DNA from: CALBPI01 sp039814545
Lineage (GTDB): Bacteria > Pseudomonadota > Gammaproteobacteria > Steroidobacterales > Woeseiaceae
Assembly (NCBI GenBank): GCA_039814545.1
Contig: JBCCBB010000002.1
Span: 1-64,000, forward strand
Reading direction: 5' to 3'
DNA: 64,000 nt
Shown: positions 1 through 10,500 of the stretch, piece by piece
Layout: each line of letters opens with the position of its first letter
Position numbering within the stretch: the first letter of the stretch is position 1
Made by a program: the position numbers and the translations under genes
Notes under the pieces: model-generated
Database searches by the model: none
Seen by the model: the letters and a program-made list of their open reading frames with translations, nothing else
What the model was told of the DNA's origin: nothing

Positions 1-10
1 TCGGTTAGCC

Positions 11-2254
11 GTGGGCAAGATCGCGAAGATCACGCGGCGCACGCTGCTTGTCGGTGCCGTTGCCGTCACCGGCGGCTTCGCGGTTGGCTACTGGGCCTAC
101 AAACGAGACCCGGGTAACCCGCTCGCCGATAACCTGCCCGAGGGCAGCGAGACGCTGAACCCCTACCTGCGCATCGACAGCGATGGCGTCACGATCATCA
201 CGCCGCGCACCGAGTGTGGTCAGGGCGTGCACACAGCACTCGCCGCGCTGATCGCCGAAGAACTCGACCTGGCCTGGGAGACGATCCGCGTCGAAGCAGG
301 TCCTCCGTCGGTCGCCTACTACAACGGCAAGGTGCTGGCCGAGGGCCTGCCCTTCGCAGCCATCGATGGCAGCTGGACCGCCGAACGCGCACGGGGATTT
401 GGCGACGTACTCGGCAAGCTTCTCGGGATGCAGATGACAGGCGGATCGTCCTCGATCCCGGACGCCTACGACAAGATGCGCCGCGCGGGCGCCGCGGCGC
501 GCGAGATGCTGTTGATGGCGGCCGCAGAACGATCTGGTCAGTCGCTACAGTCACTAACCACACGCGACGGGCACGTCGTACTCGCCGACGGTTCGCGCCT
601 GGCCTATACAGAGCTCGCCGAGGACGCCGCCCGAATCGAACCGCCCAGCGACCCTGAATTGAAAGCGCCGTCGAAGTGGCGTTACCTCGGCAAGCCCTTG
701 CAGCGTGTCGATACCGCAGCCAAAGCCACGGGCACAGCGGAATACGGCATCGATATGGAACGAGCGGGCATGCGCTATGCAGCGGTGGTCACGAATCCAG
801 CCATCGAGTCCGACGGAACGCTGGTTGATGACACCGCCGCACGAGCACGGCGTGGCGTGCTAGATGTCGTCCCCATTACGGGTGGCGCGGCGGTCATCGC
901 CGACAACACCTGGCGTGCGATGCAGGCCGCCGGCGCGTTGCGCTTTGATTGGGCGCCGGCGGAATATCCCGCGGATTCCGATGCGATGTTTGCGGCCGTG
1001 GCCGATGCCTTTGATGGCGGAAACGACAGCCAGCTACGCGATGACGGTGATGTCGAAGACGCGTTGGGCGACACGCCACTCGAGGTCGAGTACCGGCTGC
1101 CCTACCTCGCCCACGCGCCACTAGAACCCATGACGGCGACTGTGCACTTGCAGCCCGACCGGCTCGATATCTGGACGGCGTCGCAGGTGCCCATGCAGGT
1201 CCGAAAATCAGCGGCGGACCTCACAGACCTCGATGAAGACCGCATCCATGTGCACACGCTCATGGCGGGCGGCAGCTTCGGGCGTCGCCTTGAGGACGAC
1301 TACGTCAGGCAAGCGATAGAGATTGCGATCGCGCAACCCGGCGTGTCCATCAAGATGACCTGGTCGCGCGAACATGACATGACGCACGACTTTTGCCGCC
1401 CGCTATCCATAGCGCGCGGCCGCGGCGCGGTGGCTGGCAGCGACATTACAGCTTTCGATCTGAGTGTGGCCGCGCCTTCGGTCACGCGCTCACAGGCTGG
1501 ACGTGCCGGCCTGCCTTTTGCGGGGCCCGATGTCATGATCGTCGCGGGCGCCTGGGATCAGCCTTACGCGATCCCCAACTACCGCGTCACGGGTTATCAC
1601 ACGCCCGGACTCGCCCCCGTCAGTTCCTGGCGCTCTGTCGGCGCTTCTGTGAACGGCTTCTTCCATGACTGCTTCATGGACGAGTTGCTCATCGCCGCAG
1701 GCGTCGACGCGGTCGAGGGCCGACTGGCCCATCTCAACGACGCGCCGTCACGCGCGGTCATCGAGGCCGTGGCCGATATGAGCAGCTGGGGCGGCGCGCT
1801 GCCGGACGGCCATGCGCGCGGCATCGGCTTCTGTTTGTCGTTTGGGGTGCCCTGCGCCACGGTCATCGAAGTGAGCCGGCAAGGCGAGCGCGTGCGCATC
1901 GAACACGCCTGGGTCGCGGCAGACGTCGGTACGGTGTTGGACCCTGACAACGTGGACGCGCAACTTTCGGGGGGCACGCTGTTCGGCCTGGGCCACGCCA
2001 TGTTTGGAGAGATCACGTTCGCCGACGCCGCCATCACGCAGTCCAACTTTCACACGTTCCGGTCGCTGCGACACAACGAAGCACCACCGGTCACGACCCG
2101 TGCGCTGGAGAATCAATCAGAGATTCGGGGTATCGGCGAACCCGCGGTGCCGCCAGCGGCGCCTGCTTTGGCGAACGGGATCTATGCGGCCACAGGCCAG
2201 CGGATTCGCGAGCTGCCGTTTACGAAGTCCATTCAATTCGCAAACCGCAGCTGA
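11..2254 (+). CDS. Molybdopterin-binding subunit of a xanthine dehydrogenase/aldehyde oxidase family hydroxylase (IorB-like)
   Basis: Large subunit of a molybdenum hydroxylase of the isoquinoline 1-oxidoreductase beta type, expected to bind the molybdopterin cofactor and hydroxylate an aldehyde or N-heterocycle. The 747-residue length fits the family. The N-terminus has a twin-arginine signal (TRRTLLVG followed by a hydrophobic stretch, residues about 8-28), so periplasmic export by Tat is likely. Family blocks are visible: VDTAAKATGTAEYG near residue 235, GGSFGRR near 420, and the terminal GIGEPAVPPAAPA block that carries the catalytic Glu. The start is GTG at position 11. The small 2Fe-2S subunit expected upstream is outside the window. 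The substrate cannot be read from sequence. Confidence 0.88.
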   Translation: MGKIAKITRRTLLVGAVAVTGGFAVGYWAYKRDPGNPLADNLPEGSETLNPYLRIDSDGVTIITPRTECGQGVHTALAALIAEELDLAWETIRVEAGPPSVAYYNGKVLAEGLPFAAIDGSWTAERARGFGDVLGKLLGMQMTGGSSSIPDAYDKMRRAGAAAREMLLMAAAERSGQSLQSLTTRDGHVVLADGSRLAYTELAEDAARIEPPSDPELKAPSKWRYLGKPLQRVDTAAKATGTAEYGIDMERAGMRYAAVVTNPAIESDGTLVDDTAARARRGVLDVVPITGGAAVIADNTWRAMQAAGALRFDWAPAEYPADSDAMFAAVADAFDGGNDSQLRDDGDVEDALGDTPLEVEYRLPYLAHAPLEPMTATVHLQPDRLDIWTASQVPMQVRKSAADLTDLDEDRIHVHTLMAGGSFGRRLEDDYVRQAIEIAIAQPGVSIKMTWSREHDMTHDFCRPLSIARGRGAVAGSDITAFDLSVAAPSVTRSQAGRAGLPFAGPDVMIVAGAWDQPYAIPNYRVTGYHTPGLAPVSSWRSVGASVNGFFHDCFMDELLIAAGVDAVEGRLAHLNDAPSRAVIEAVADMSSWGGALPDGHARGIGFCLSFGVPCATVIEVSRQGERVRIEHAWVAADVGTVLDPDNVDAQLSGGTLFGLGHAMFGEITFADAAITQSNFHTFRSLRHNEAPPVTTRALENQSEIRGIGEPAVPPAAPALANGIYAATGQRIRELPFTKSIQFANRS

Positions 2255-2265
2255 CGGCCGCGCCG

Positions 2266-3120
2266 CTAATTGAATACGACGGTCTTGGTGCCGTTGAGCA
2301 AGACGCGGTGTTCGACATGCCAGCGGACTGCGCGCGCCAGCACGCTGCTTTCGATCTCGCGGCCGATCAGTTGCATGTCGGCAGCACTGGTCGCGTGGTT
2401 CACGCGTCGCACGTCCTGCTCGATGATCGGGCCCTCGTCGAGGTCATCGGTAACGTAGTGTGCGGTCGCGCCAATGAGCTTCACACCCCGGCCGTGTGCC
2501 TGACGATAGGGCAGCGCGCCTTTAAAGCTCGGCAGGAACGAGTGGTGGATGTTGATACAGCGCCCGCGGAGCTCGCGCGAAAATTCGGGCGAGAGAATCT
2601 GCATGTAGCGCGCCAGCACCACGAGGTCGATGTTGTGCTTCTCGATGGCTGCGCGCCAGGCGGCCTCCGCCTGCGGCTTAGCGTCCTTATCCACAGGAAC
2701 ATGCTCAAACGGCACACCGTGCCATTCGCACAATGAGCGGACGTCTTCGTGATTTGAAATCACAAGCGGGATGTCAGCGCCCAGACTTCCTGTCGCCCAG
2801 CGATTGAGCAGGTCCGAAAGACAGTGGTCGAACTTGGATACCGTAACGAGCAGGCGCATGCGCTGCGCCAGGTTGCGCAGACTGGAGCGACCCGAGAACC
2901 GATCCGCGAGCGCCGACAAGGCTTCCCTAAGCCCGGGCTCGTGCTCCGAGTCCGCCAGCGACAAGTGGATCCGGATAAAGAAGTCGCCCGAGTCTTCGTC
3001 GCCAAACGATGCGGCATCCCGTATGTCGCCGCCCAAAGCGGCAATCGTCTCGGCTACTGCCGCAAGAATACCGGCCCGGTCCGGGCTGACCATAAGAAAG
3101 ATGAACTCGTGCGCCGTCAT
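2266..3120 (-). CDS. purU: Formyltetrahydrofolate deformylase PurU
   Basis: Hydrolyses 10-formyltetrahydrofolate to formate and tetrahydrofolate in the cytoplasm, balancing one-carbon pools and feeding formate to PurT. The 284-residue length is typical. An N-terminal ACT domain (about 1-85, starting HEFIFLMVSPDRAGI) precedes the formyltransferase fold. The hydrolase signatures are INIHHSFLPSFKGA near residue 190, with the catalytic His, and HYVTDDLDEGPII near 235, with the catalytic Asp. It converges on the molybdenum hydroxylase gene with 11 bp between the stops and has no evident operon partner. The assignment is by strong motif match. Confidence 0.93.
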   Translation of the reverse strand: MTAHEFIFLMVSPDRAGILAAVAETIAALGGDIRDAASFGDEDSGDFFIRIHLSLADSEHEPGLREALSALADRFSGRSSLRNLAQRMRLLVTVSKFDHCLSDLLNRWATGSLGADIPLVISNHEDVRSLCEWHGVPFEHVPVDKDAKPQAEAAWRAAIEKHNIDLVVLARYMQILSPEFSRELRGRCINIHHSFLPSFKGALPYRQAHGRGVKLIGATAHYVTDDLDEGPIIEQDVRRVNHATSAADMQLIGREIESSVLARAVRWHVEHRVLLNGTKTVVFN

Positions 3121-3170
3121 CCTTTAGACCCTTTGGAAGGCTGGCAAGTGCATCTCAACACATGCAACGA

Positions 3171-5084
3171 TTAACGAAACAGTGCCGGACTGAGCACAGC
3201 GCTCACCGCCCGCGCACCATGCATGCTGAGATGGTGAACGTCAAAGAAGTTTGGCGAAGCCTGGTCGACAGCACGACAGATCCCATCACGGCATAGCGCC
3301 TCGACGGGATCCAATAAGATCACACCATAAGTGTCCGCGAGTGATTCGAACGCCGTGATGACGGCCTCGTTGGTTGCCGTGTGGTCGACGACCGATACAT
3401 CTAGGCGCTCTAGTTCCGCACCTTTTTTTGTAAGCAACGCAGCGTTCCTGGGGACGTTGACGCCCGGCTCGGGAACTGGCAGCAGAAGGTAAACCTGTTT
3501 GCCAGCCGCACTCAACAAACGAATACTGTCCTCGAGCGCCTCAAACACACGATCGCCATAGTGAATGTGATGCACGTGGAATCGACCCACAATCAACACA
3601 CGCTGTGTGTCGTCGCTTTCCACCAAATACTCCACATAGGCTACGTTTGCTGGCCCACAAAAGGGTCGCCCTGCGAGATCCAGCCCGTATGTAGGTGGAC
3701 AGCCGGACGCAGACAGGTGGCGTACCGCCCTGTCCTGTCGAGCGGCCAGCTCCCCGATTGCATAAGCCAGCTCCACCGCGTGACTGTCGCCCCAAATCGC
3801 GAGCCTGGCGGGCTTACCACCCGCACCGTAGACACAACTGGCCTCTGGCACAATCACTTGGGTTGACGTCGAGTGACACCGTTCGCGCTCTGGGCTGATG
3901 TCAAACCGGGCATCAGCAAAGAGCTGCACTTCTGCAGAGATACGATCGGGAAAGCCGTGCTTTACGTAAAGCGCGAGCCCCATCGCACCGACGAGGGCAG
4001 AGCCCACCATGGCACTGCCAAATAACTGTATCCGGCTAAGGCGATAGAACTTCGAACCACGCGTGCGAAAAGGCTGCTCAACAAAACGCCAGGATAAGAC
4101 GGACACCGCGAACACGATAATCAAACCGATGAGTTTTTCGGGCAGCGTGAGATCGCGAACCAGATAATACCTGGTCAAGACGATTCCGGGCCAATGCCAC
4201 AGATACATTGAGTAAGACACAAGCCCGACAAAGACGAACGCGCGGGTCGCCAATAAGCGATTCACCAACGGCAACGTATCGCCTCGACCCGCTACGATAA
4301 TCAGTGCGGTTCCAGCACACACCGGAAGCGCGGTTTCACCAGGGAAGAGCGACGCCGAGCTGATCAGGAATAGCGGCGCGACTACCCCAGCGATACCAAC
4401 ACAGGCGAGCACTTCCCGCGCAGTCCGGTTCTTGATTCCCGGCGAATCCCAACAGGCGACAAGCGCACCGAGCAACAATTCCCAAGCGCGAAATGGCAGC
4501 AAGTAGAACGTCGCCTCAGGAGCATGCCTGACGCCATAGACGCTCAATGCAAACGATGAAACGACCAAGGCGCTCAGCCAAGCCGGGAGAGACTGTCGGA
4601 ATCTGACGAGGCCAACCAATAGCAAGGGGAAGAACACGTAGAACTGCTCTTCAACCGCGAGCGACCACGTGTGCAGCAAGGCATTGACTTCAGCCGTCGT
4701 ATCGAAATAGTCCTGGAACTGAAAAAAGAGGATGTTGGAGGCAAACACCACACTGGCGAATGCGCTCTTCCCAGCCGTGACCAAATCGTCCGGCAATAAC
4801 ACGATGTAGCCGATCGCCACGGTTGCGGCAACGACCACCAGCAGCGGCGGAATAATGCGCCGCACGCGCCGGGCGTAGAATTCAAGAATCGAGAACCGCT
4901 TCTGCTCAAGCTCGCGTCTCAGAATGGAGGTAATCAAAAACCCCGAGATCACGAAAAAGATATCGACACCGGCGAAACCGCCAGTGACAGGCTCGAATCC
5001 GAAGTGGTAGAGGACGACACCGAGCACCGCGACAGCTCTGAGACCGTCGACGTCAGGTCGATACGTGAGCTTTGCTGCCGACAT
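3171..5084 (-). CDS. OafA-type O-acyltransferase with C-terminal SGNH domain
   Basis: Membrane acyltransferase (acyltransferase 3 family) likely to O-acetylate a cell-surface polysaccharide. The N-terminal half (about 1-350) has the YRPDVDGLRAVAVLGVVLYH motif, the FFVISGFLI motif and about ten hydrophobic segments. The C-terminal part (about 400-637) is an SGNH hydrolase-like domain with a GDSHAVEL nucleophile block and a late DVHHLSMHG block supplying Asp/His. The 637-residue length matches two-domain members such as LPS O-acetylases. It stands alone on this strand, 90 bp from the MFS gene. The sugar acceptor is unknown; the EPS locus further along is a possible but unproven client. Confidence 0.9.
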   Translation of the reverse strand: MSAAKLTYRPDVDGLRAVAVLGVVLYHFGFEPVTGGFAGVDIFFVISGFLITSILRRELEQKRFSILEFYARRVRRIIPPLLVVVAATVAIGYIVLLPDDLVTAGKSAFASVVFASNILFFQFQDYFDTTAEVNALLHTWSLAVEEQFYVFFPLLLVGLVRFRQSLPAWLSALVVSSFALSVYGVRHAPEATFYLLPFRAWELLLGALVACWDSPGIKNRTAREVLACVGIAGVVAPLFLISSASLFPGETALPVCAGTALIIVAGRGDTLPLVNRLLATRAFVFVGLVSYSMYLWHWPGIVLTRYYLVRDLTLPEKLIGLIIVFAVSVLSWRFVEQPFRTRGSKFYRLSRIQLFGSAMVGSALVGAMGLALYVKHGFPDRISAEVQLFADARFDISPERERCHSTSTQVIVPEASCVYGAGGKPARLAIWGDSHAVELAYAIGELAARQDRAVRHLSASGCPPTYGLDLAGRPFCGPANVAYVEYLVESDDTQRVLIVGRFHVHHIHYGDRVFEALEDSIRLLSAAGKQVYLLLPVPEPGVNVPRNAALLTKKGAELERLDVSVVDHTATNEAVITAFESLADTYGVILLDPVEALCRDGICRAVDQASPNFFDVHHLSMHGARAVSAVLSPALFR

Positions 5085-5174
5085 ACTGGAGCTGGACCGC
5101 GCGGATCAACAAACCGGATCGAATGGTGCCACAGTGGCCAGCGCAGTCCAATGCTGCGAACGATGTCGGTATCG

Positions 5175-6446
5175 CTATTTCGCGCTAGCGCGCAACCGAC
5201 GAATCGCCAACATGGCAATGGCCGCGGACACGACGTGCAAACTCGCCACGACCACAAACACGGGTGCGAACCCGACCCCGTCAGCTATCCGACCGCTAAA
5301 GGCAGAAAACAACGCCCCACCGATACTGCCCGCCGCGCCAAACATGCCCCATACCGTGGCAACATCTCGTGCCGGAAATAGATCCGCGGGTAGCGTGAAC
5401 AGATTAGCCTGTTTGAATTGAATCGCGAACAACGTCAGGCAGATCAACGCAAAGCACAGTACCGCTGAGTCCGCATAAGCGGCGGGCAAGGCAGCGCCCG
5501 CCAGCACCGCGCCCACCCACATCGTGACGCTACGGGCGCGCGCCAGTGACCAGCCCCGGCGCATCAGTCGCGTCGAAACCCAGCCGCCGGCAATACTACC
5601 GAGGTCAGCAAAGGCGAACGGCAGCCAGGCAAACAGCGCAATGTCGCGCAGCACGAAGCCGCGTTCGTCGATCAGGTAGGTCGGCAGGAAGAACAGGATA
5701 AAATAGAAGGCACCATCAGCGACGAATCGGCTCGCCATAAGCACCCAGGTCTCGGGCAAGCGAAGGAGCGACAGTACCGGTCGAGGTGCACCCGGCGCTT
5801 CATCACGTTCCGCGACGATGAGATCGCGCTCGGGGTTCCCAAGGCGAGGGTGCGTCTCGGGCGCATGGTAGGCACGCTGCCAGAGGATAAGCCAGAGCAA
5901 GCCCAACGTACCCGGCACGATAAACGCCCACTGCCAGCCGAGCGTGATGATGAGCCAGCCTGCAAGCGGTGGCGTGATCATCGAACCGAACCCCACGCCC
6001 AGCGTGACGACCCCGACGGCCAGCGAGCGCTCTACGCGTGGAAACCACTCGGCAACCGCTTTGAACGCTGCGGGGAAGTTGACGGCCTCACCGAGGCCCA
6101 GCGCGACACGCGCGACGGAGAAGCTGCGCACGCCCTGCCCCAGCGCGTGCGCGATGCAGGCGAGGCTCCAAGCTGCGACCGCGAAGCCATAGGTCTTTTT
6201 GACCCCGAACCGATCGACGATGCGCCCACCGAACAGTTGACCCAGTGCATAGGCCGCCAAAAAGGCCAGCCCGAAATCACCGATGTCCGCATTCGTGAAG
6301 CCAAATTGTTTCTGGAGCGTCGGCGTGGCAACAGAAAATGCGATTCGGTCGACGTAGTTGATCGTCGTGATCAGGCACAGCAACAGCGCAATGCGCCACC
6401 GCACAGCCATGTGCGCAGGCGGCAACGCGCCGACGTCTGTGGTCAC
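5175..6446 (-). CDS. MFS transporter (ACS/hexuronate-like)
   Basis: Twelve-helix major facilitator superfamily permease of 423 residues. N-terminal hydrophobic helices begin RIALLLCLITTINYVDRIAFSV, the loop motif FGGRIVDRFGVKK follows TM2, and GLGEAVNFPAAFKAVAEWFP after TM4 is typical of the anion:cation symporter group that moves hexuronates or other organic anions. The predicted start is GTG at 6446, whose GTGA overlaps the stop of the upstream hydrolase gene, so the two are translationally coupled. An in-frame ATG lies 12 codons in. The substrate is not determined by sequence; coupling to an alpha/beta hydrolase may mean uptake and cleavage of an ester. Confidence 0.85.
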   Translation of the reverse strand: MTTDVGALPPAHMAVRWRIALLLCLITTINYVDRIAFSVATPTLQKQFGFTNADIGDFGLAFLAAYALGQLFGGRIVDRFGVKKTYGFAVAAWSLACIAHALGQGVRSFSVARVALGLGEAVNFPAAFKAVAEWFPRVERSLAVGVVTLGVGFGSMITPPLAGWLIITLGWQWAFIVPGTLGLLWLILWQRAYHAPETHPRLGNPERDLIVAERDEAPGAPRPVLSLLRLPETWVLMASRFVADGAFYFILFFLPTYLIDERGFVLRDIALFAWLPFAFADLGSIAGGWVSTRLMRRGWSLARARSVTMWVGAVLAGAALPAAYADSAVLCFALICLTLFAIQFKQANLFTLPADLFPARDVATVWGMFGAAGSIGGALFSAFSGRIADGVGFAPVFVVVASLHVVSAAIAMLAIRRLRASAK

Positions 6447-7507
6447 GGCGTAACAGGTTCCACGTGGCTGTCGAGGAAGGCCACCAGGTCGGTCATAAAC
6501 GGCTGGTACCAGTCATCGGCCTCTTCAAACAGGCAATGACGCGCTTCTGCGTAGACCTTGAGCTCGCAATCACGAAGTTGGCCACAAGCAGCCGAGGCCA
6601 CCGCGTTGTCCACAAAGCGGTCGTCTTCGGCCAGCGGCATCCAGACAGGAATCGTAACGCCATCGAGCACAGCGTCAGATGAGGCAAACCGTCCGGACTC
6701 GATCATTGCCATTGCAAATGCGTTGCTCATGCCGCCGACCTTGATGCGCTCATTGGCCACCATGCTGGCGGAGAACAGCTTGGTTCGGTCGTTGGGATGG
6801 CTGCACTCGCTCGCCGCACCCGAGTGCGCGTCCATGTCGAAGGTCCAGTCGGTGGCTCCCGGCGCGTAGCGCGCGCCGAAGCCCAGTGCGTTGAGCGTCC
6901 TGAGCAAAAACAACTCAGCGCCGCTGGGACGACCGTTGGCCAGTCCGTAGGCTGGTGTTATCAGCGCGGCCGCCTGGAACCGGCCTGACCCTGAAACCAG
7001 CCGGGTTCCCAACTGGGCACCCATCGACAGACCGACCGCAAAACGCGGCATTCCCGCGAAACGCCGGTCCATCTCGCGCGAAATCGCCTCTGCCGCAGCG
7101 ACGTGCCCGTCGAGCCTAGAAGTGGCATGAATCTTCTGCGGGTTCTCGGTGCCACGACTCGAGGCCCCTTGCGCCGGCCAATCCATGGCGGCGACGGCGT
7201 AGCCTGCCTCGCGCATGATCGAGAACGCCTCAAAGTAGAGTTCCAGCGGTGCCGAGTATCCTGGCAGAAACAGCACGACACCTCGCGCATCCTCGGGCTG
7301 GGTGTGGCCCCAGCGGACGGTGCCGCCGCCCGATTCTAGCTGCTCCCAAGCCCAACCTTGGGGCAGTGCAAATCGAGGGTCCTCGAGCACCGCGGTTGCG
7401 TCGTCCGGGATTGTGAACTCAGGCACCGGCGCCTCACGCGCCAGAAACATCACACCCGCGCCAAAAAGCACAAGCACCACCGCTGTAAGAATCAATAGCC
7501 ACTTCAT
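6443..7507 (-). CDS. Membrane-anchored alpha/beta hydrolase (serine aminopeptidase S33/lysophospholipase-like)
   Basis: A 354-residue alpha/beta hydrolase with one N-terminal membrane segment (residues about 2-24), so the catalytic domain is probably periplasmic. The nucleophile elbow is GLSMG near residue 165. A likely acid is the Asp in AEDDRF near 295, and the His is in EARHCLF near 325. The region after the anchor (VVLFLPGYSAPLELYFEAF) fits monoglyceride-lipase or lysophospholipase-like S33 members. It is the first gene of a two-gene unit with the MFS transporter (4-bp overlap). Esterase activity is a family inference; the true substrate is open. Confidence 0.83.
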   Translation of the reverse strand: MKWLLILTAVVLVLFGAGVMFLAREAPVPEFTIPDDATAVLEDPRFALPQGWAWEQLESGGGTVRWGHTQPEDARGVVLFLPGYSAPLELYFEAFSIMREAGYAVAAMDWPAQGASSRGTENPQKIHATSRLDGHVAAAEAISREMDRRFAGMPRFAVGLSMGAQLGTRLVSGSGRFQAAALITPAYGLANGRPSGAELFLLRTLNALGFGARYAPGATDWTFDMDAHSGAASECSHPNDRTKLFSASMVANERIKVGGMSNAFAMAMIESGRFASSDAVLDGVTIPVWMPLAEDDRFVDNAVASAACGQLRDCELKVYAEARHCLFEEADDWYQPFMTDLVAFLDSHVEPVTP

Positions 7508-7540
7508 GGCCGCGATTCTAGCCTGAGCTGCCCCGGCGAA

Positions 7541-10500
7541 TCAGCCTTCCTTGCTCGCGACGGCGATTTCCGGTTGCCGATTGAGCAACCAATCACGGAA
7601 TTGCCGGAAGCGACGCAGCACGTCGAGCTGCAGTAGATACAGCGACGGCACAAGAATCAAGGTGATCAAAGTCGCAAACACAATGCCAAAGCTCAGACTA
7701 ATCGCCATGGGGATCACAAACTGCGCCTGGGTGCTCTTCTCCAGCATGATCGGCATAAGGCCGACTGCTGTCGTCAACGAGGTCAGAATAATCGCGCGGA
7801 AGCGCGCCTTGCCCGACTGCACGACGGCTTGCTCTGCCGTCATACCGGTCGCGCGCGCCTTATTGACGAAGTCAATCATGATTAAGCTGTCATTGACCAC
7901 CACCCCGGCCAGCGCAATGAGCCCGAACAGCGAGAACAGGCTGATCGCCTGACCAAGTACCAAGTGCCCGACGACCGCGCCGACGAAACCGAATGGAATC
8001 ACCGACATGATGATGAGCGGCTGCAGGTACGATTTAAGCGGAATAGCAATGAGCGCATAGATGAGAAACAGCGCCGCTAACGCGCCGAACATGAGATCGC
8101 GCGTGGCTTCCTGTTCCTCGAGGCTAGACCCCGACAACGCGTATTCAACACCGCTGAACTGAGACAACAGATCGGGAATAACACGGCTAGAGATATCGGC
8201 AATTACCCGCCCGGGTTGCGCTACAACCGGATCGAGATCCGCGGACACTGTGACCGTACGCCGACCGTTGAGCCTGGAAATGACAGAATACGCGTCACCA
8301 TAAGTGACTTCAGCGACCTCGAAGAACGGCACTTCGTCACCGTCCGGCGTCGTGATCAGCATGTTCTCGAGGCTCGCGACCGAGGCACGCTGCGCTTCGG
8401 GGTAGCGCAGCATCACTTTGAGTTCATCGGTGCCGCGTTGAATGCGTTGCACTTCCTCGCCAAAGAACGCTTGCCGAACCTGCGTGCCCAGCGCCGCCAG
8501 GGTGATGCCAAGGGCCTCAGCTTCCGGTTTAATCTGCAGTTGAATTTCGTCGCCGCCCGGGCTTGCCGAATTGCGAATATCGAAGACGCCTTGATACGCG
8601 CGCAACTCGGCGGACAACAACTCTGACACTTGCTCGAGCGCTTCATAGTTGCTGCCACTAAAAGAGAAGCTCAGCGGCGGGCCGCCACCGAGTGGATTGC
8701 CATCGGAGAACGTGATGGTCCGAGCACCCGCAACGTCGCCCACGGCTTCTCGCCAAAGCGCCGTCAACTCGTCCATGTAGATGGTCTGTGTCTCCGCTGG
8801 CGGCATCTCGACGATGATCGTTCCTGACGTTGGGCCTTGCGTAAACGTGGCAACGTTTTTGAGCGGATCGACTGCATCTGGATTGCTTTCCAGGTAGGCA
8901 TCGCGGACGCGATACAGATCGTTCTCAATATCGAGCAGTACGCGGTTACGCTCCGAGGTCGGCGTACCGTTCTGCATGGTCAGGTCCATTTGCATGAACT
9001 CGCCCGGAATCTCCGGGAAAAACACAAAGCGCACGAGGCCACCGGCAAACAACCCCATGGTCACAATGAGCATGCCGAAGAATGTGGTGACCGTGAGGCC
9101 ACGGTTACGAACCGCCACAGACAATACCGGCGAATAGACGTTCTTGATCACCCACTGCAGGCCGTGCTGCGTGCGACGCTGCGCACGCTCGATAGCCTTT
9201 AGCGGCCAGGTCCAAAATGGCACGCTGAGATAGGGACTGAAGATCTTCTCTTCGTCGACAGGCGTAATCTTCGAGTGCGCCAGATGCGCAGGCAGGATGA
9301 GTTTTGACTCGACCAGTGAGAAGACAAGACACAACGCCACCACAACAGACAACGGCGTTAGGAACGCACCCGCAAAGCCGCCGATGGCGAGCATGGGTGC
9401 GAAGGCAGCAATGGTTGTCAGGACACCAAACGTCGCGGCCACAGCCACCCGGTGCGCTCCGTCGATGACGTTGGTCACCGAATGTCCCTTCTCGCGCACG
9501 TTCGTGTAGATGCTCTCGCCAATAATGATCGCATCATCGACCACAATCCCGAGCACGAGAATGAACCCGAACAGGCTGATCATATTGATCGTCGCGGGCC
9601 ACGGGTTCAGTGGCATGAGCCACAGTGCGCCGAAGAACGTCACCGGGATCCCGACGATGACCCAAAGCGCGAATTTGAGCCTCAGGAACAGCGTGAGCAC
9701 GACAAAAACGAGCAATGCTCCCTGAGTGAGGTTGGTGAGCATTAGGTCGAGACGCTGTTTGAGGTAGGCCGAACGGTCGACCCATACATCCACGGACACG
9801 CCCTCAGGCAGCCGGTCTCTTACCGAGTCCATATAGGTCCGCACCTGTGCCGCCGTGGCCAGCTCGTTTTCCTGCCCGCTGGCCAGGATATTGAGCGTCA
9901 CATTGGGCTCGCGCTTGTAGCGACCAAAACCGTCGTTATCGACGAAGGCGTCGTTGATCTTCGCGATGTCGCGCAAACGCAGACGCGTGCCGTCGGCGAA
10001 TGTACGAATGACCAGATCGGCGTATTCCTGTCCGGTGTACACCTGGCCCTGCGTCCGCAGCAGGATGTCGCCACCCCGAGTTTCGATGGTGCCGCCCGGA
10101 ATGTCGCGCGCGCCATCACGGATCGCCCGCGCGATCTCGGTCATGGTTAGGCCGTACTGTCGCAGTGTCTCCTGCGACACCTCAATGCTGATCTCGTAGT
10201 CACGGTCACCATAGACTTCAACATCGTTGATGCCCGGGAGCGACAGCAAACCTGTTCGAATATCGAGCGCCAATTCTTTGCGGGCGAACTCATCAAGGTC
10301 ACCGTAAACCGAGGCGAAGATCACAGGGAATGTGAATTCCTGTCGCTCGATCACCGGTCGTTCGGCCAGTTCCGGAAACGAGTTGATCGAGTCCACGCGC
10401 GTTTTGACCTGGTTCAGGACTTGATCAAGGTCGGCATCAGTCTCCACCTCGACCGTGACGTTGCCAACGCCTTCGCGCGCGCTGCCATTGATTTCCTTGA

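Noticed and set aside
214..657. Open frame in another register inside the molybdenum hydroxylase gene
   Set aside because: Arg-rich translation typical of the shadow of a GC-rich gene, fully covered by a recognised protein.
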